Below, piece after piece: positions 15,612 to 24,027 of a stretch of DNA of 64,000 nt. Position numbers and translations under genes: made by a program. The DNA lies in contig DESI01000010.1 in assembly GCA_002361235.1 (NCBI GenBank), positions 72,445 to 136,444 of the forward strand, in the 5' to 3' direction. A model generated the notes under the pieces. The model made no database searches. It saw only the letters and a list, made by a program, of their open reading frames with translations, and had not been told where the DNA came from. Position 1 is the stretch's first letter; each line of letters begins with the position of its first letter. Source of the stretch: Porphyromonadaceae bacterium UBA3318 (GTDB lineage: Bacteria; Bacteroidota; Bacteroidia; Bacteroidales; Muribaculaceae).

Positions 15612-16412
15612 ATGAAAACCCCGAACGACACTCCCGACAAGGATCCCGGCACGGAGAAAGATCTCCATAACGAAACCCGTACCGTCACCATATACGGCTA
15701 CACCGAGGAGGAACTTGCCGACATCATCAAGCACTTCAGGAGCCAGCTCCCTGATTTTGTCAGCATGGTCACCACCACACTCAATCTTGTCACCAGGGTT
15801 CTGCTGACAGGCTCTCACCATGCTGTGGAACTTCTGCGGTTCAAGATGAACCGGTTCCAGCAGCAGCTCATGGACCTGTTCAACGAGGAATTCGTGTCGA
15901 CACAGGACCTGACCATGTCGGAGGTATTAGGTCAGCTGCTGAAGGAGCGCGAGCTGACCGTGGCCTGCGCCGAGAGTTGCACCGGCGGCAACATCGCACA
16001 CAAGATTACGCAGATTCCCGGATCGTCGGCCTATTTCTTGGGCAGCGTGGTGAGCTACAGCAACGAGGTGAAGGCCAATGTACTGAAGGTTGGCCGAAAC
16101 AATCTGTCGCGCTTCGGTGCCGTCAGCAAACAGGTGGTCGAGGACATGGCCCGTGGAGCCGCATCGCTGATGAGGGCTGACTGTGCGATGGCCACGTCTG
16201 GCATCGCCGGCCCCGAAGGAGGTACAAAGTTCAAGCCTGTCGGTACGGTCTGGATGGCCGTAAGATATAACGACACCACCGTATCGGAGCTGATTCAGTT
16301 CAAGGGTGACAGAAACCAAGTGATTGAATCGGCAACGAACCATGTGATGTTCATGCTGATCAAGATGTTAAGGAACTCCTATATAGTGCAGGAGGAAATC
16401 AACGACGACTAA
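15612..16412 (+). CDS. CinA C-terminal-domain protein (PncC-like nicotinamide-nucleotide amidase) with N-terminal extension
   Basis: 266 residues. From about residue 100 onward it is a CinA-C/PncC domain, with the active-site A-E-S-C-T-G-G motif (120-126), G-S-V-V-S-Y-S-N, and T-S-G-I-A-G-P-E-G-G-T. Such enzymes deamidate nicotinamide mononucleotide to nicotinate mononucleotide in pyridine nucleotide recycling. The first ~100 residues are charged, with a short hydrophobic stretch around 52-67, and are absent from stand-alone PncC proteins (about 165 residues). They also do not resemble the MoCF domain of full CinA. The gene lies 9 bp after tsaD and is likely co-transcribed with it. Confidence 0.88.
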   Translation: MKTPNDTPDKDPGTEKDLHNETRTVTIYGYTEEELADIIKHFRSQLPDFVSMVTTTLNLVTRVLLTGSHHAVELLRFKMNRFQQQLMDLFNEEFVSTQDLTMSEVLGQLLKERELTVACAESCTGGNIAHKITQIPGSSAYFLGSVVSYSNEVKANVLKVGRNNLSRFGAVSKQVVEDMARGAASLMRADCAMATSGIAGPEGGTKFKPVGTVWMAVRYNDTTVSELIQFKGDRNQVIESATNHVMFMLIKMLRNSYIVQEEINDD

Positions 16413-16489
16413 ACAGATATTAAATATTAGATATTAATATTAAATATTAGATACCGGATAATAGATATTATATTAGATACAGAATAATT

Positions 16490-16576
16490 CATCTTCCTTT
16501 ATGAACCGGGTGAAAGTCCCGGACAGTCCCGCTACGGTTACAGTCCGACCTTGGAAGATGACAATTTTCTACGCGG
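16490..16576 (+). promoter_or_regulatory. Compact cobalamin-type riboswitch before the B12 uptake operon
   Basis: A closing 8-bp stem, CATCTTCC (16490-16497) with GGAAGATG (16553-16560), encloses the conserved core GGGTGAAAGTCC, then GGACAGTCCCGCTACGGTTA, then CAGTCCGACC. The GGTGAAAGTCC and ACnGnCCCGCnACnGT elements are those of cobalamin aptamers, and TACGGTTAnAnTCCGA resembles the small Cbl-II class. The aptamer ends 16 nt before the receptor ATG, so control is probably translational. The long peripheral arms of the classical AdoCbl class are missing. FMN aptamers share short pieces of this core, but their six-stem layout is not present. The AT-rich stretch 16413-16489 holds a 20-bp-spaced TAAATATTAG repeat. 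Confidence 0.78.
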
Positions 16577-18586
16577 ATGGAAAATTATTTACACTCAATC
16601 AGACACACATCGGCAATAGCGCTGCTTCTTATGGTCTCCGGCTCGATTACCGCCGGCCAAAAGCCCGACAGCGCATCAGTCACTCTTCAGACTCTTGAAG
16701 TCACATCTGCCAAAGCTCCGAAGGAAGTTGTCTCGGTAGCCCCGACGCACACCATCGCCAATCAGGACCTCGATAAGATGGGCATCACCGGCATCTCTGA
16801 CGCCATTCACCGTATGCCCGGCGTCATACTCCGTGACTACGGCGGTGCAGGAGGTCTCAAGACAGTTTCAATACGAGGTCTCGGTCCACAGCACACCGGC
16901 GTCAGCTACGACGGCGCGCAACTCGGCGACACCCAGTCCGGACAGATAGACCTCTCCAGATATTCGCTCGACAACGTCAGCGACATCTCCATGGTGATAG
17001 GCGACAACGAGGATATCTTCGTGCCGGCACGTACGGCGGCGGCATCCTCGTCTATCATGATTTCATCATGGAATCCTGTGATGGGCGACAGCAAGCTAAA
17101 TCTCACCGCCAAACTGACTGCCGGGGCATTCGGATACGTATGCCCCTATATCAGAGTCGGTTCGGGCATCGGCGACAATATGGCGTGGCTGGTCACAGGC
17201 GACTACATCCACAGCAACAACAACTACACATTCTCCATCCCCAACGGCAGCGAGACGGTAAAGGAACGTCGCAGCAACTCCGACATCGACAACGGACACA
17301 TCGAAGCAAACTTCCGGTGGAAACCGAACTCAGCCTCCACGCTCAACGTGAAGTACTACTACTTCGATTCGTTCCGCCATCTGCCCGGCCCGGCCATCCT
17401 GTACAACAACGAGAGCCACGAGGCGCTGAAGGACGTGAACATGTTCGGTCAGGCGCAATACCGCACCCGCCTGTCAAAAATCTTCTCGCTCAATGTATTG
17501 GGCAAGTTCAACTGGAGCAAGAACAGATACACCGACCGAGACGGCAAATATCCGGGCGGCGTGCTCGACAACCGCTATATTCAGCGCGAGGCATACGGCG
17601 CGGCCACGCTGCTGTGCGCGCCTGTCACGGGGCTGTCGCTGTCGTATGCGTTCGACTATTTCTACAACGACCTGCACAGCAACCTGAAACAGCACAACCG
17701 CCCGCACCGCAACTCCATTCTCCAGGGCCTCAACGCCAAGTACCATTACCATTGGTTTACGGCCACCGCCCGTGCCCTGCTTTCTATATACCGGGACTTT
17801 CCGGGCGACGGCGAGAAGAAAATAAGCCACACCCGGCTCACTCCATCGGCGGGCGTATCATTCCAGCCCTGGATGAATCAGAACTTTTTCATACGCCTAA
17901 ACTATAAGGGTATATTCCGGATGCCGACTTTCAACGAGCTGTATTTCGACCATTTCGGTTCTATCAATCTGAATCCCGAAATAACCGACCAGTTCAACGC
18001 CGGTCTGACCTATAACCTGAAGCCGCAGAGCCGGATCAGCAACCTGAACGTGACGGTGGACGGCTACTATAACCGCATCAAGAACAAGATCGTGGCCGTA
18101 CCCTACAATATGTTCGTATGGACCATGACCAACCTTGGCCGCGTCGAGGCTTACGGCATCGACCTCGCGCTTAACGCTGAATTCCCGATATATGCGCGTC
18201 AGAGCATCATATTCAACGGCAACTACAGCTGGCAGAAGGCTCTCAGCAGGACATCACGCGACAAACTGGACTGGAACAAGCAGTTGCCATACACTCCCGT
18301 CCATTCCGGCGCGTTCTCCGTGGCATGGGAGAATCCCTGGGTGTCGATTGTAGCGCATTCCTACGGCTGTTCGGCGCGTTACTCCTCCACTAACAATCTC
18401 CCGAGCACGCGCCTGCACGGATATATGGAGTTCGGCTTCGCGGCATATCACACCTTCCGGTTTAACGGCCACGAACTTCAGCTGCGTGCCGACCTTATCA
18501 ATGCCTTCGACGCTCGCTATGAGATTGTGGCACGTTATCCCATGCCCGGCAGGTCGTGGACCGCATCAATAAGATTCACTTTATAA
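16577..18586 (+). CDS. btuB: TonB-dependent outer-membrane receptor, BtuB-like
   Basis: 669 residues. A signal peptide (about 1-27, hydrophobic S-A-I-A-L-L-L-M-V) is followed by a plug domain, with I-S-D-A-I-H-R-M-P-G-V-I-L-R-D and V-S-I-R-G-L-G, and a 22-strand-type barrel ending in the aromatic-rich S-W-T-A-S-I-R-F-T-L. It should import a cobamide across the outer membrane using TonB energy. Substrate is inferred from the cobalamin riboswitch 16 nt upstream and the BtuG/BtuF/BtuC genes downstream. It is slightly larger than E. coli BtuB. No SusC-type carboxypeptidase-like N-terminal domain is present, so it is not a SusC glycan porin. Confidence 0.9.
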   Translation: MENYLHSIRHTSAIALLLMVSGSITAGQKPDSASVTLQTLEVTSAKAPKEVVSVAPTHTIANQDLDKMGITGISDAIHRMPGVILRDYGGAGGLKTVSIRGLGPQHTGVSYDGAQLGDTQSGQIDLSRYSLDNVSDISMVIGDNEDIFVPARTAAASSSIMISSWNPVMGDSKLNLTAKLTAGAFGYVCPYIRVGSGIGDNMAWLVTGDYIHSNNNYTFSIPNGSETVKERRSNSDIDNGHIEANFRWKPNSASTLNVKYYYFDSFRHLPGPAILYNNESHEALKDVNMFGQAQYRTRLSKIFSLNVLGKFNWSKNRYTDRDGKYPGGVLDNRYIQREAYGAATLLCAPVTGLSLSYAFDYFYNDLHSNLKQHNRPHRNSILQGLNAKYHYHWFTATARALLSIYRDFPGDGEKKISHTRLTPSAGVSFQPWMNQNFFIRLNYKGIFRMPTFNELYFDHFGSINLNPEITDQFNAGLTYNLKPQSRISNLNVTVDGYYNRIKNKIVAVPYNMFVWTMTNLGRVEAYGIDLALNAEFPIYARQSIIFNGNYSWQKALSRTSRDKLDWNKQLPYTPVHSGAFSVAWENPWVSIVAHSYGCSARYSSTNNLPSTRLHGYMEFGFAAYHTFRFNGHELQLRADLINAFDARYEIVARYPMPGRSWTASIRFTL

Positions 18587-18627
18587 TATTATAATAATAA
18601 CTCAATTACAACAAACACTAAAAAATT

Positions 18628-19716
18628 ATGTTGAAGCAATTCTTATCGGCTGCCGTCGTTGTGGCAGCCATGTCAGCCCTGACAGCGTGCGACAGCGACA
18701 ACAAGCACGACTACGAGCCCAACCCCGACCAGCCCAAGTATTCGGCCGGCGCTTACTTCCTGAACCAGGGAAATTACTACAGCGGAGGCATCGAGGGCGG
18801 CCTCTACTCGCTGGACTACACCACCGGCACCATGGCCAACAACATATTCAAGGCCGCCAATGGCAAGTCATTGGGCGATACTCCCCAGTGCGGCGTATGC
18901 TACGGATCGAAAGTATATATCGGTGTATACGAGTCGCAGTGCATCTTCATCCTTGACAAATATACCAACAAGGAGATCAGCTGCCTGCGTCTCAAAGGCA
19001 TGAAGCAGGGTTCGCAGCCCCGTTCCATGGTGGCATACGGCGGCAAGGTTTATGTGGCCATGTACGACGGCTATGTAGCACGTCTGGACACCACCACGAT
19101 GCAGATAGACAAGAGCGTCCAGGTAGGCCCCAACCCCGAAGTCATCGGTATATACAACAATAAGATATATGTGCCGAATTCCGACGGTATGAACTACCCT
19201 ACCTATGGTACTACGGCCAGCGTGATCGACATCGATTCATTCACAGTTACAGCCGAATTGAATAACGTTCCTCTGAACCCCGCCGAGTTCCAGGCCAACA
19301 AGGACGGCCTTTACCTGCTGGCCAAGGGTAATTACCAGGACATCCCCTCCAAGATCTACAAGGTCGAAGGACTGGAATTCAAGGAGATTGCCGAAGCATC
19401 GATTATGGCTGTGGATGAGGACAAAGTCTACTATGTCAACGCACCCTTCACCGATGACGTCAAGGTCACATACGGCTACTACGACATCGCAAATGACATG
19501 AACCAGGAATGGAGAATCCAGCAGGTGGACTATCCCAACAACATCGCCATCGACCGCATCGGCGGCAAGATGTTCATATCCTCCTATATCATGGACGGCA
19601 AATATCCCTCGTACACCGCTCCCGGCTATGTCAACGAGTACACACTTGACGGCAAATTCGTCAAGAAGTATGACATCGGCGTAGGCCCTGCTGCCATCTT
19701 CTTCGACAAGTATTGA
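18628..19716 (+). CDS. btuG: BtuG-like surface lipoprotein (beta-propeller), B12 capture
   Basis: 362-residue lipoprotein. The signal ends in the lipobox L-T-A-C (Cys21) followed by D-S-D-N, an acidic stretch consistent with surface export in Bacteroidota. The rest is a repetitive beta-propeller with blades such as V-Y-I-G-V-Y-E-S-Q-C-I-F-I-L-D and V-Y-V-A-M-Y-D-G-Y-V-A-R-L-D, ending V-G-P-A-A-I-F-F-D. BtuG-family lipoproteins of gut Bacteroides cap BtuB and bind cobalamin very tightly, passing it to the receptor. The gene lies 41 bp after the receptor and in the same riboswitch-controlled unit, which supports the call. Related DUF5074/YncE-like propellers have other roles, so function is partly contextual. 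Confidence 0.85.
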   Translation: MLKQFLSAAVVVAAMSALTACDSDNKHDYEPNPDQPKYSAGAYFLNQGNYYSGGIEGGLYSLDYTTGTMANNIFKAANGKSLGDTPQCGVCYGSKVYIGVYESQCIFILDKYTNKEISCLRLKGMKQGSQPRSMVAYGGKVYVAMYDGYVARLDTTTMQIDKSVQVGPNPEVIGIYNNKIYVPNSDGMNYPTYGTTASVIDIDSFTVTAELNNVPLNPAEFQANKDGLYLLAKGNYQDIPSKIYKVEGLEFKEIAEASIMAVDEDKVYYVNAPFTDDVKVTYGYYDIANDMNQEWRIQQVDYPNNIAIDRIGGKMFISSYIMDGKYPSYTAPGYVNEYTLDGKFVKKYDIGVGPAAIFFDKY

Positions 19717-19744
19717 ACAGAAACCTTATAACATATAACTACGT

Positions 19745-19782
19745 GGAGGGTGCGCCGGCGTACTCGCGACAGCGCATCCTCC
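19745..19782 (+). terminator. Intercistronic hairpin between btuG and btuF
   Basis: GGAGGGTGCGC (19745-19755) pairs with GCGCATCCTCC (19772-19782). The stem is 11 bp with one G-T pair and a 16-nt loop. No T-run follows, so it is probably an mRNA-stability or partial-termination element within the operon. Confidence 0.6.
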
Positions 19783-19798
19783 GCTTCTACTTGATATT

Positions 19799-20932
19799 AT
19801 GGTTGATAAACTGAAGCATTGCATATCTACTCTGGGGGTTATCGTTCTGCTATCCGCTTGCGCACATAAATCCGGTGAATCAGCACAAGGCACTGACATT
19901 ATGACCCATGCGGAAAACCTTACCATCGTGGACGGCGACGGCTATTCGTCGGTGGACATCCGCAACCCGTGGGATACTACCCGGATGCTGGCGCAGTACA
20001 TTCTGCTGAACGAGGGCAGAGACGTTCCCGAAGGCATCGACACGCAGTCGCGCAAGGTAATCCATACACCGGTAAAAAATGCTTTGGTTTACTATAACAT
20101 ACACGTGTCGCTGCTTCATGAGTTAGGGGCGCTTGACCGGGTGGGCGGTGTCTGCGATTCTGAATACATCACCGACTCCGTGGCCGGCCAACGTGTGGCT
20201 CAGAAACAAATTCAGGATTGCGGTCTCAGTTATCAGCCCAACATCGAGGCCATCATGAAACTTCGTCCCGACGTAATCGTGCTGTCGCCCATGGAAAACG
20301 GCGACACCCACGGCAAGCTGGCCAACATGAACATTCCCGTACTTGAGGCGGCCGATTATCTCGAGCCTTATCCCTTGGGACGGGCGGAATGGATGAAGCT
20401 TTACGGACGCCTGGTAGGCAAAGGTGCCGAAGCGGACAGCCTGTTCGCCAGGACCGAAAAGGAATACAACGACATCGTATTCAAGACGGCTCTGTGCAGC
20501 AATCTTCCAAAGGTATTGTTCGACGGGACATATAGCGGTGTCTGGAATGTTCCTACGTCCCGCTCGGCTACGGGAACGCTGATCCGCGACGCAGCCGGCT
20601 ACAATCCTTTCGATGACTACAACGATTCCGGAAGTGCGAAACTCGCTCCCGAGGAGGTGATATACAAGGCCGCGGATGCCGACGTCTGGTTTGTCAGATA
20701 CTTCTCAGACACCCCTATGACTCTGGAACAGTGGGGCAAGGAGGACAAGAACTATTCACGCTTCAAAGCGTTCAGGGATGGCAACGTATGGGGATCGAAC
20801 ACCAGATGCAGCGGTGTATTCGATGACGCGGCATTCCATCCGCAGTGGATATTGGCCGACATGGCACTGATTCTGCATCCCTCACTGCAGGGAATTAAAA
20901 TTCATAAACATTACTATCAGCGACTTAAGTGA
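19799..20932 (+). CDS. btuF: Cobalamin ABC transporter substrate-binding lipoprotein, BtuF-like
   Basis: 377 residues. The signal peptide ends at the lipobox L-S-A-C (about Cys21). The rest is a type III (helical-backbone) periplasmic binding protein of the BtuF/FecB class, seen in H-E-L-G-A-L-D-R-V-G-G-V-C, the I-M-K-L-R-P-D-V-I-V-L-S block and V-W-G-S-N-T-R near the C-terminus. It should deliver cobamide to the BtuC permease. Its TGA overlaps the GTG start of btuC by 4 bp, showing coupled translation. The ligand is inferred from the riboswitch and neighbours; by sequence alone a siderophore-binding protein would also fit. Confidence 0.85.
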   Translation: MVDKLKHCISTLGVIVLLSACAHKSGESAQGTDIMTHAENLTIVDGDGYSSVDIRNPWDTTRMLAQYILLNEGRDVPEGIDTQSRKVIHTPVKNALVYYNIHVSLLHELGALDRVGGVCDSEYITDSVAGQRVAQKQIQDCGLSYQPNIEAIMKLRPDVIVLSPMENGDTHGKLANMNIPVLEAADYLEPYPLGRAEWMKLYGRLVGKGAEADSLFARTEKEYNDIVFKTALCSNLPKVLFDGTYSGVWNVPTSRSATGTLIRDAAGYNPFDDYNDSGSAKLAPEEVIYKAADADVWFVRYFSDTPMTLEQWGKEDKNYSRFKAFRDGNVWGSNTRCSGVFDDAAFHPQWILADMALILHPSLQGIKIHKHYYQRLK

Positions 20933-21942
20933 ATCTCTCTAAGAAATTAATATTCGCGCTGCTTATTCTGTGCGCTGCGGCGATGTTCCTGTGCAACCTC
21001 TTTTTCGGGGCTGTGCACATCGACGCATCCGAGGTGTGGAACGCGCTTAAGGGCAACGACCGCGACAGCATCATTTCCTACATCATATTTGAAAACCGTC
21101 TGCCCCAGGCCGTGACGGCACTGTTGGGAGGCGCGGCATTGGCGGTAACGGGACTTATGCTTCAGACTGCCTTCAGCAACCCGCTGGCGGGACCGTCCAT
21201 TCTCGGCATCAGTTCCGGAGCAAGTTTAGGCGTGGCTTTGGTGATGCTTGCATTGGGAGGCACCATATCCATCGGCAGCTCGAGCATCGGCGGCTATGCG
21301 GCCATAATAGTTGCCGCCTCCATCGGCAGCCTTGCCATTACCGGATTGCTTACTTTGATTTCCCTGCGTGTCCGCAACAATCTGATGCTTCTGATTGTGG
21401 GAATCATGACGGGTTATCTCACTTCGTCGGTAGTCACGTTGCTGTCATCGCTGACAAACGAACAGAGCCTGCAGGGATATGTAATATGGGGAATGGGATC
21501 GTTCGCACAGGTATCGCTGCAACAGCTTCCCATGCTTTCCATCCTGATCATAATGGGCCTGCTTGGCGCCATGCTGATGGCAAAGCCCCTCAACATCCTG
21601 CTATTGGGCGACAATTACGCTTTGAACTTAGGCATACGCGTGGAGCGCGTCAAGACATGGCTGCTGATTGTCACCGGTCTGCTGACGGCGGTTGTGACTG
21701 CTTTCTGCGGCCCGATCTCGTTCATAGGACTGGCTATGCCACACATCGCGCGTCTGATTACACGCACCGACAATCACTGGGTGCTGATGCCGGCCACCAT
21801 GCTTGTAGGTGCCATCGTGGCCTTGGGATGCAACTGTCTCTCCGTGATGCCGCAAAGCAACGTAATTCCCCTCAACGCCCTCACCCCGATTGTCGGTGTC
21901 CCGGTAATCCTATACGTAATCCTCGCCGGATACCGTAAATAG
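20929..21942 (+). CDS. btuC: FecCD/BtuC-family ABC transporter permease
   Basis: 337 residues starting at a GTG that overlaps the btuF stop. The protein is almost entirely hydrophobic, with about ten membrane segments as in BtuC. The family signature N-P-L-A-G-P-S-I-L-G-I-S-S-G-A is near residues 83-97, and the C-terminal coupling region has G-P-I-S-F-I-G-L-A-M-P-H-I-A-R. It should form the membrane channel for periplasmic import of cobamide. The expected ATPase partner (BtuD) does not follow: the next gene is convergent and unrelated. A 9-nt periodic inverted repeat separates the two. Confidence 0.92.
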   Translation: MNLSKKLIFALLILCAAAMFLCNLFFGAVHIDASEVWNALKGNDRDSIISYIIFENRLPQAVTALLGGAALAVTGLMLQTAFSNPLAGPSILGISSGASLGVALVMLALGGTISIGSSSIGGYAAIIVAASIGSLAITGLLTLISLRVRNNLMLLIVGIMTGYLTSSVVTLLSSLTNEQSLQGYVIWGMGSFAQVSLQQLPMLSILIIMGLLGAMLMAKPLNILLLGDNYALNLGIRVERVKTWLLIVTGLLTAVVTAFCGPISFIGLAMPHIARLITRTDNHWVLMPATMLVGAIVALGCNCLSVMPQSNVIPLNALTPIVGVPVILYVILAGYRK

Positions 21943-22058
21943 TTTATAAAGTTGACAAAAAAGTTGATAAAGTTAAGAAAGTTTAGATAAATGTGTTGAC
22001 TCACCTATGTCGCCACTATTATCTTAACTTTATAAACTCTATAAACTTTCTAAACTAA
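21941..22058. repeat. 9-nt periodic inverted-repeat element, copy 2
   Basis: Left arm (21941-21989): repeated 9-nt units such as AGTTTATAA, AAGTTGATA, AAGTTAAGA. Right arm (about 22018-22058): TTATCTTAACTTTATAAACTC and further complementary units. It lies between the convergent btuC and aguB stops and can fold as a long imperfect hairpin, so it may act as a bidirectional terminator. The core GCCACTATTATCTTAACTTT also occurs, with small changes, in the copy at 63872-63981. Confidence 0.75.
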
Positions 22059-22951
22059 TCAGTCAGCCATCGCCGGGTCAGCAGGCCGTAATGGTCGATG
22101 CGGCGGTCGCGGAAGAATGGCCACCACTGGCGCACGTTCTCGCAGCGCTGCATGTCCACATCCACCACGTGTTCGCAGGCTTCGTTGTCGGGCGCCATGA
22201 ACAGTATCTCACCCTGCGGCCCGGCTACGAAACTGCTGCCCCAGAAGTCTATACCTGACGTCTGGCCCGACGGATCCTCCTCGAAGCCGTTGCGGTTCAC
22301 CGACACAACCGGCAGTCCGTTTGCGACGGCATGACCGCGCTGAACTGTGATCCACGCCTCGCGCTGACGCGCTTTCTCATCATCTGTGTCATCGGGATTC
22401 CACCCTATCGCCGTGGGATAAATCAGCATCTCCGCTCCACGCATGGCCATCAGGCGCGCGGCCTCGGGATACCACTGGTCCCAGCAAACCAATACGCCGA
22501 GACGACCCAATGATGTCTGAATCGGCTCAAAACCGAGGTCTCCTGGCGCGAAATAGAATTTCTCGTAGAAACCGGGATCATCGGGTATGTGCATCTTGCG
22601 GTACTTGCCGGCCATTTCGCCGTTGGTGTCGAACACCAATGCCGTGTTATGATACAGCCCGGGAGCGCGACGTTCGAACACACTCGTCACCAGCACCACA
22701 TTGTTGGTCATGGCGGCGTTGGCGTAAAACTCGGTGAAGTCGCTGGGAATCTCCTCGGCCAGCGCGAAGTTCTCAACATCCTCCATCTGGCAGAAATACA
22801 GCGAGTCGTGCAGTTCGGACAGCACGATCAGCTGTGCCCCCTCGGAGGCAAGACTCTCTATGGCAGTCAGGTTCCGGGCGCGGTTGGACTCCACATCGGA
22901 TGTGAACGAATGCTGTACTATTCCTACTTTAATTTTTCTGTTTGTCGTCAT
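22055..22951 (-). CDS. aguB: N-carbamoylputrescine amidase
   Basis: 298-residue nitrilase-superfamily hydrolase converting N-carbamoylputrescine to putrescine, CO2 and ammonia. The Glu-Lys-Cys triad is visible in L-S-E-L-H (Glu near 45), K-Y-R-K-M-H-I-P-D-D (Lys) and V-L-V-C-W-D-Q-W-Y-P-E (Cys). The length is typical for AguB. It begins inside the last codons of aguA (4-bp overlap), and the pair forms the complete agmatine-to-putrescine route. Confidence 0.95.
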   Translation of the reverse strand: MTTNRKIKVGIVQHSFTSDVESNRARNLTAIESLASEGAQLIVLSELHDSLYFCQMEDVENFALAEEIPSDFTEFYANAAMTNNVVLVTSVFERRAPGLYHNTALVFDTNGEMAGKYRKMHIPDDPGFYEKFYFAPGDLGFEPIQTSLGRLGVLVCWDQWYPEAARLMAMRGAEMLIYPTAIGWNPDDTDDEKARQREAWITVQRGHAVANGLPVVSVNRNGFEEDPSGQTSGIDFWGSSFVAGPQGEILFMAPDNEACEHVVDVDMQRCENVRQWWPFFRDRRIDHYGLLTRRWLTD

Positions 22952-24009
22952 AACAATTGCATTGTGCTGCAGTGCAGCGATCCTCCCTGTTTTATCAACG
23001 TAGTGCAGTCCACCGGCACTATCTTGCGGTCGTGATATGCCACCGACAGCATCATTACCGCCATCTCGTCCTTAAGCGGCTGTTTATATACCGGTACATA
23101 CACGGCTTTCTCCGTCACCAGATAATTGGCGTATGTAGCCGCCAGACGATTACCTTCCTCATCATATATGGCGTCGGGTAATGGCAGTTCCACAAGATGA
23201 TAAGGCTGTCCGTCGGCAGTACGCAATGCCTTCAGTTCATCACGCATCTTTACCAACGACTCGTTCATTTCCTCTCCCGGACCGCAATAATATATCACTT
23301 CTCCTGGGGCAAGTCGCGCTAATGTGTCTATATGCGAATCGGTGTCGTCACCCTCGATATGTCCGTGCTCCAGCCACAGGAACCTTGTGAAGCCAAGACG
23401 CTTATGCAATATATCCTCTATCTCGCTTCGCGTATATGTGGGATTACGGTTGGGATTCAGCAGGCATTCCGACGTGGTGAGCAACGTACCCTTTCCGTCG
23501 GTTTCCACCGATCCTCCTTCAAGGATGAAGTCGCGGCAGTCAACATACCCTTCATGCGGAATCACATCGTGCTGTGCCATGAACGCCGTGGCCTGATTGT
23601 CCTTGCCTGCGGCAAACTTCAGTCCCCATGCGTTGAAGCCGAAATCCATAGTCAGCACTTCGCCGTTGTCCGCGTTAATGACCGACAAGGGACCGTAATC
23701 GCGAGTCCACGTGTCGTTGCATACGTAACACAGGTATTCCACATTGTCCAGCAGTTTTACATCGAAACCGTTCCGATCAAACCATTTCATCAGGAATGTC
23801 ATGGTTTCCTGCCGGTTGGCCGTGAGCATCAGCACCTTGTCGCCGGTCGACACGAACGCGGCTGTAAGTCGTGCGAACTGCTCGCGCGCTTCCTCTATCA
23901 CGTCGCCCCAGTCGGTATCGATATGAGGCCATGACATTAGTATCCGACCGCAACTTTCCCACTCTGCAGGCAACCGCTTGTTGATATATTCCAGTCCCTT
24001 GTTCTTCAC
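22948..24009 (-). CDS. aguA: Agmatine deiminase
   Basis: 353-residue pentein-fold enzyme that deiminates agmatine to N-carbamoylputrescine and ammonia. Seen motifs are W-T-R-D-Y-G-P, an early His/Asp pair in the I-L-E-G-G-S-V-E-T-D-G-K-G-T strand, L-E-H-G-H-I-E-G-D-D-T-D-S-H-I-D, and the catalytic cysteine in G-G-S-L-H-C-S-T-M-Q close to the C-terminus (Cys347). Length and final Cys placement match the family. It is coupled to aguB by a 4-bp overlap and lies 18 bp after thiL in the same leftward operon. Polyamine synthesis is therefore encoded from arginine-derived agmatine; no arginine decarboxylase is in this window. Confidence 0.95.
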   Translation of the reverse strand: MKNKGLEYINKRLPAEWESCGRILMSWPHIDTDWGDVIEEAREQFARLTAAFVSTGDKVLMLTANRQETMTFLMKWFDRNGFDVKLLDNVEYLCYVCNDTWTRDYGPLSVINADNGEVLTMDFGFNAWGLKFAAGKDNQATAFMAQHDVIPHEGYVDCRDFILEGGSVETDGKGTLLTTSECLLNPNRNPTYTRSEIEDILHKRLGFTRFLWLEHGHIEGDDTDSHIDTLARLAPGEVIYYCGPGEEMNESLVKMRDELKALRTADGQPYHLVELPLPDAIYDEEGNRLAATYANYLVTEKAVYVPVYKQPLKDEMAVMMLSVAYHDRKIVPVDCTTLIKQGGSLHCSTMQLL

Positions 24010-24027
24010 TTCGGATATCGTATTTGC

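Noticed and set aside
16490..16560. FMN riboswitch
   Set aside because: Some short motifs are shared, but the six-helix FMN layout is missing and the downstream genes are for B12 uptake, not riboflavin.
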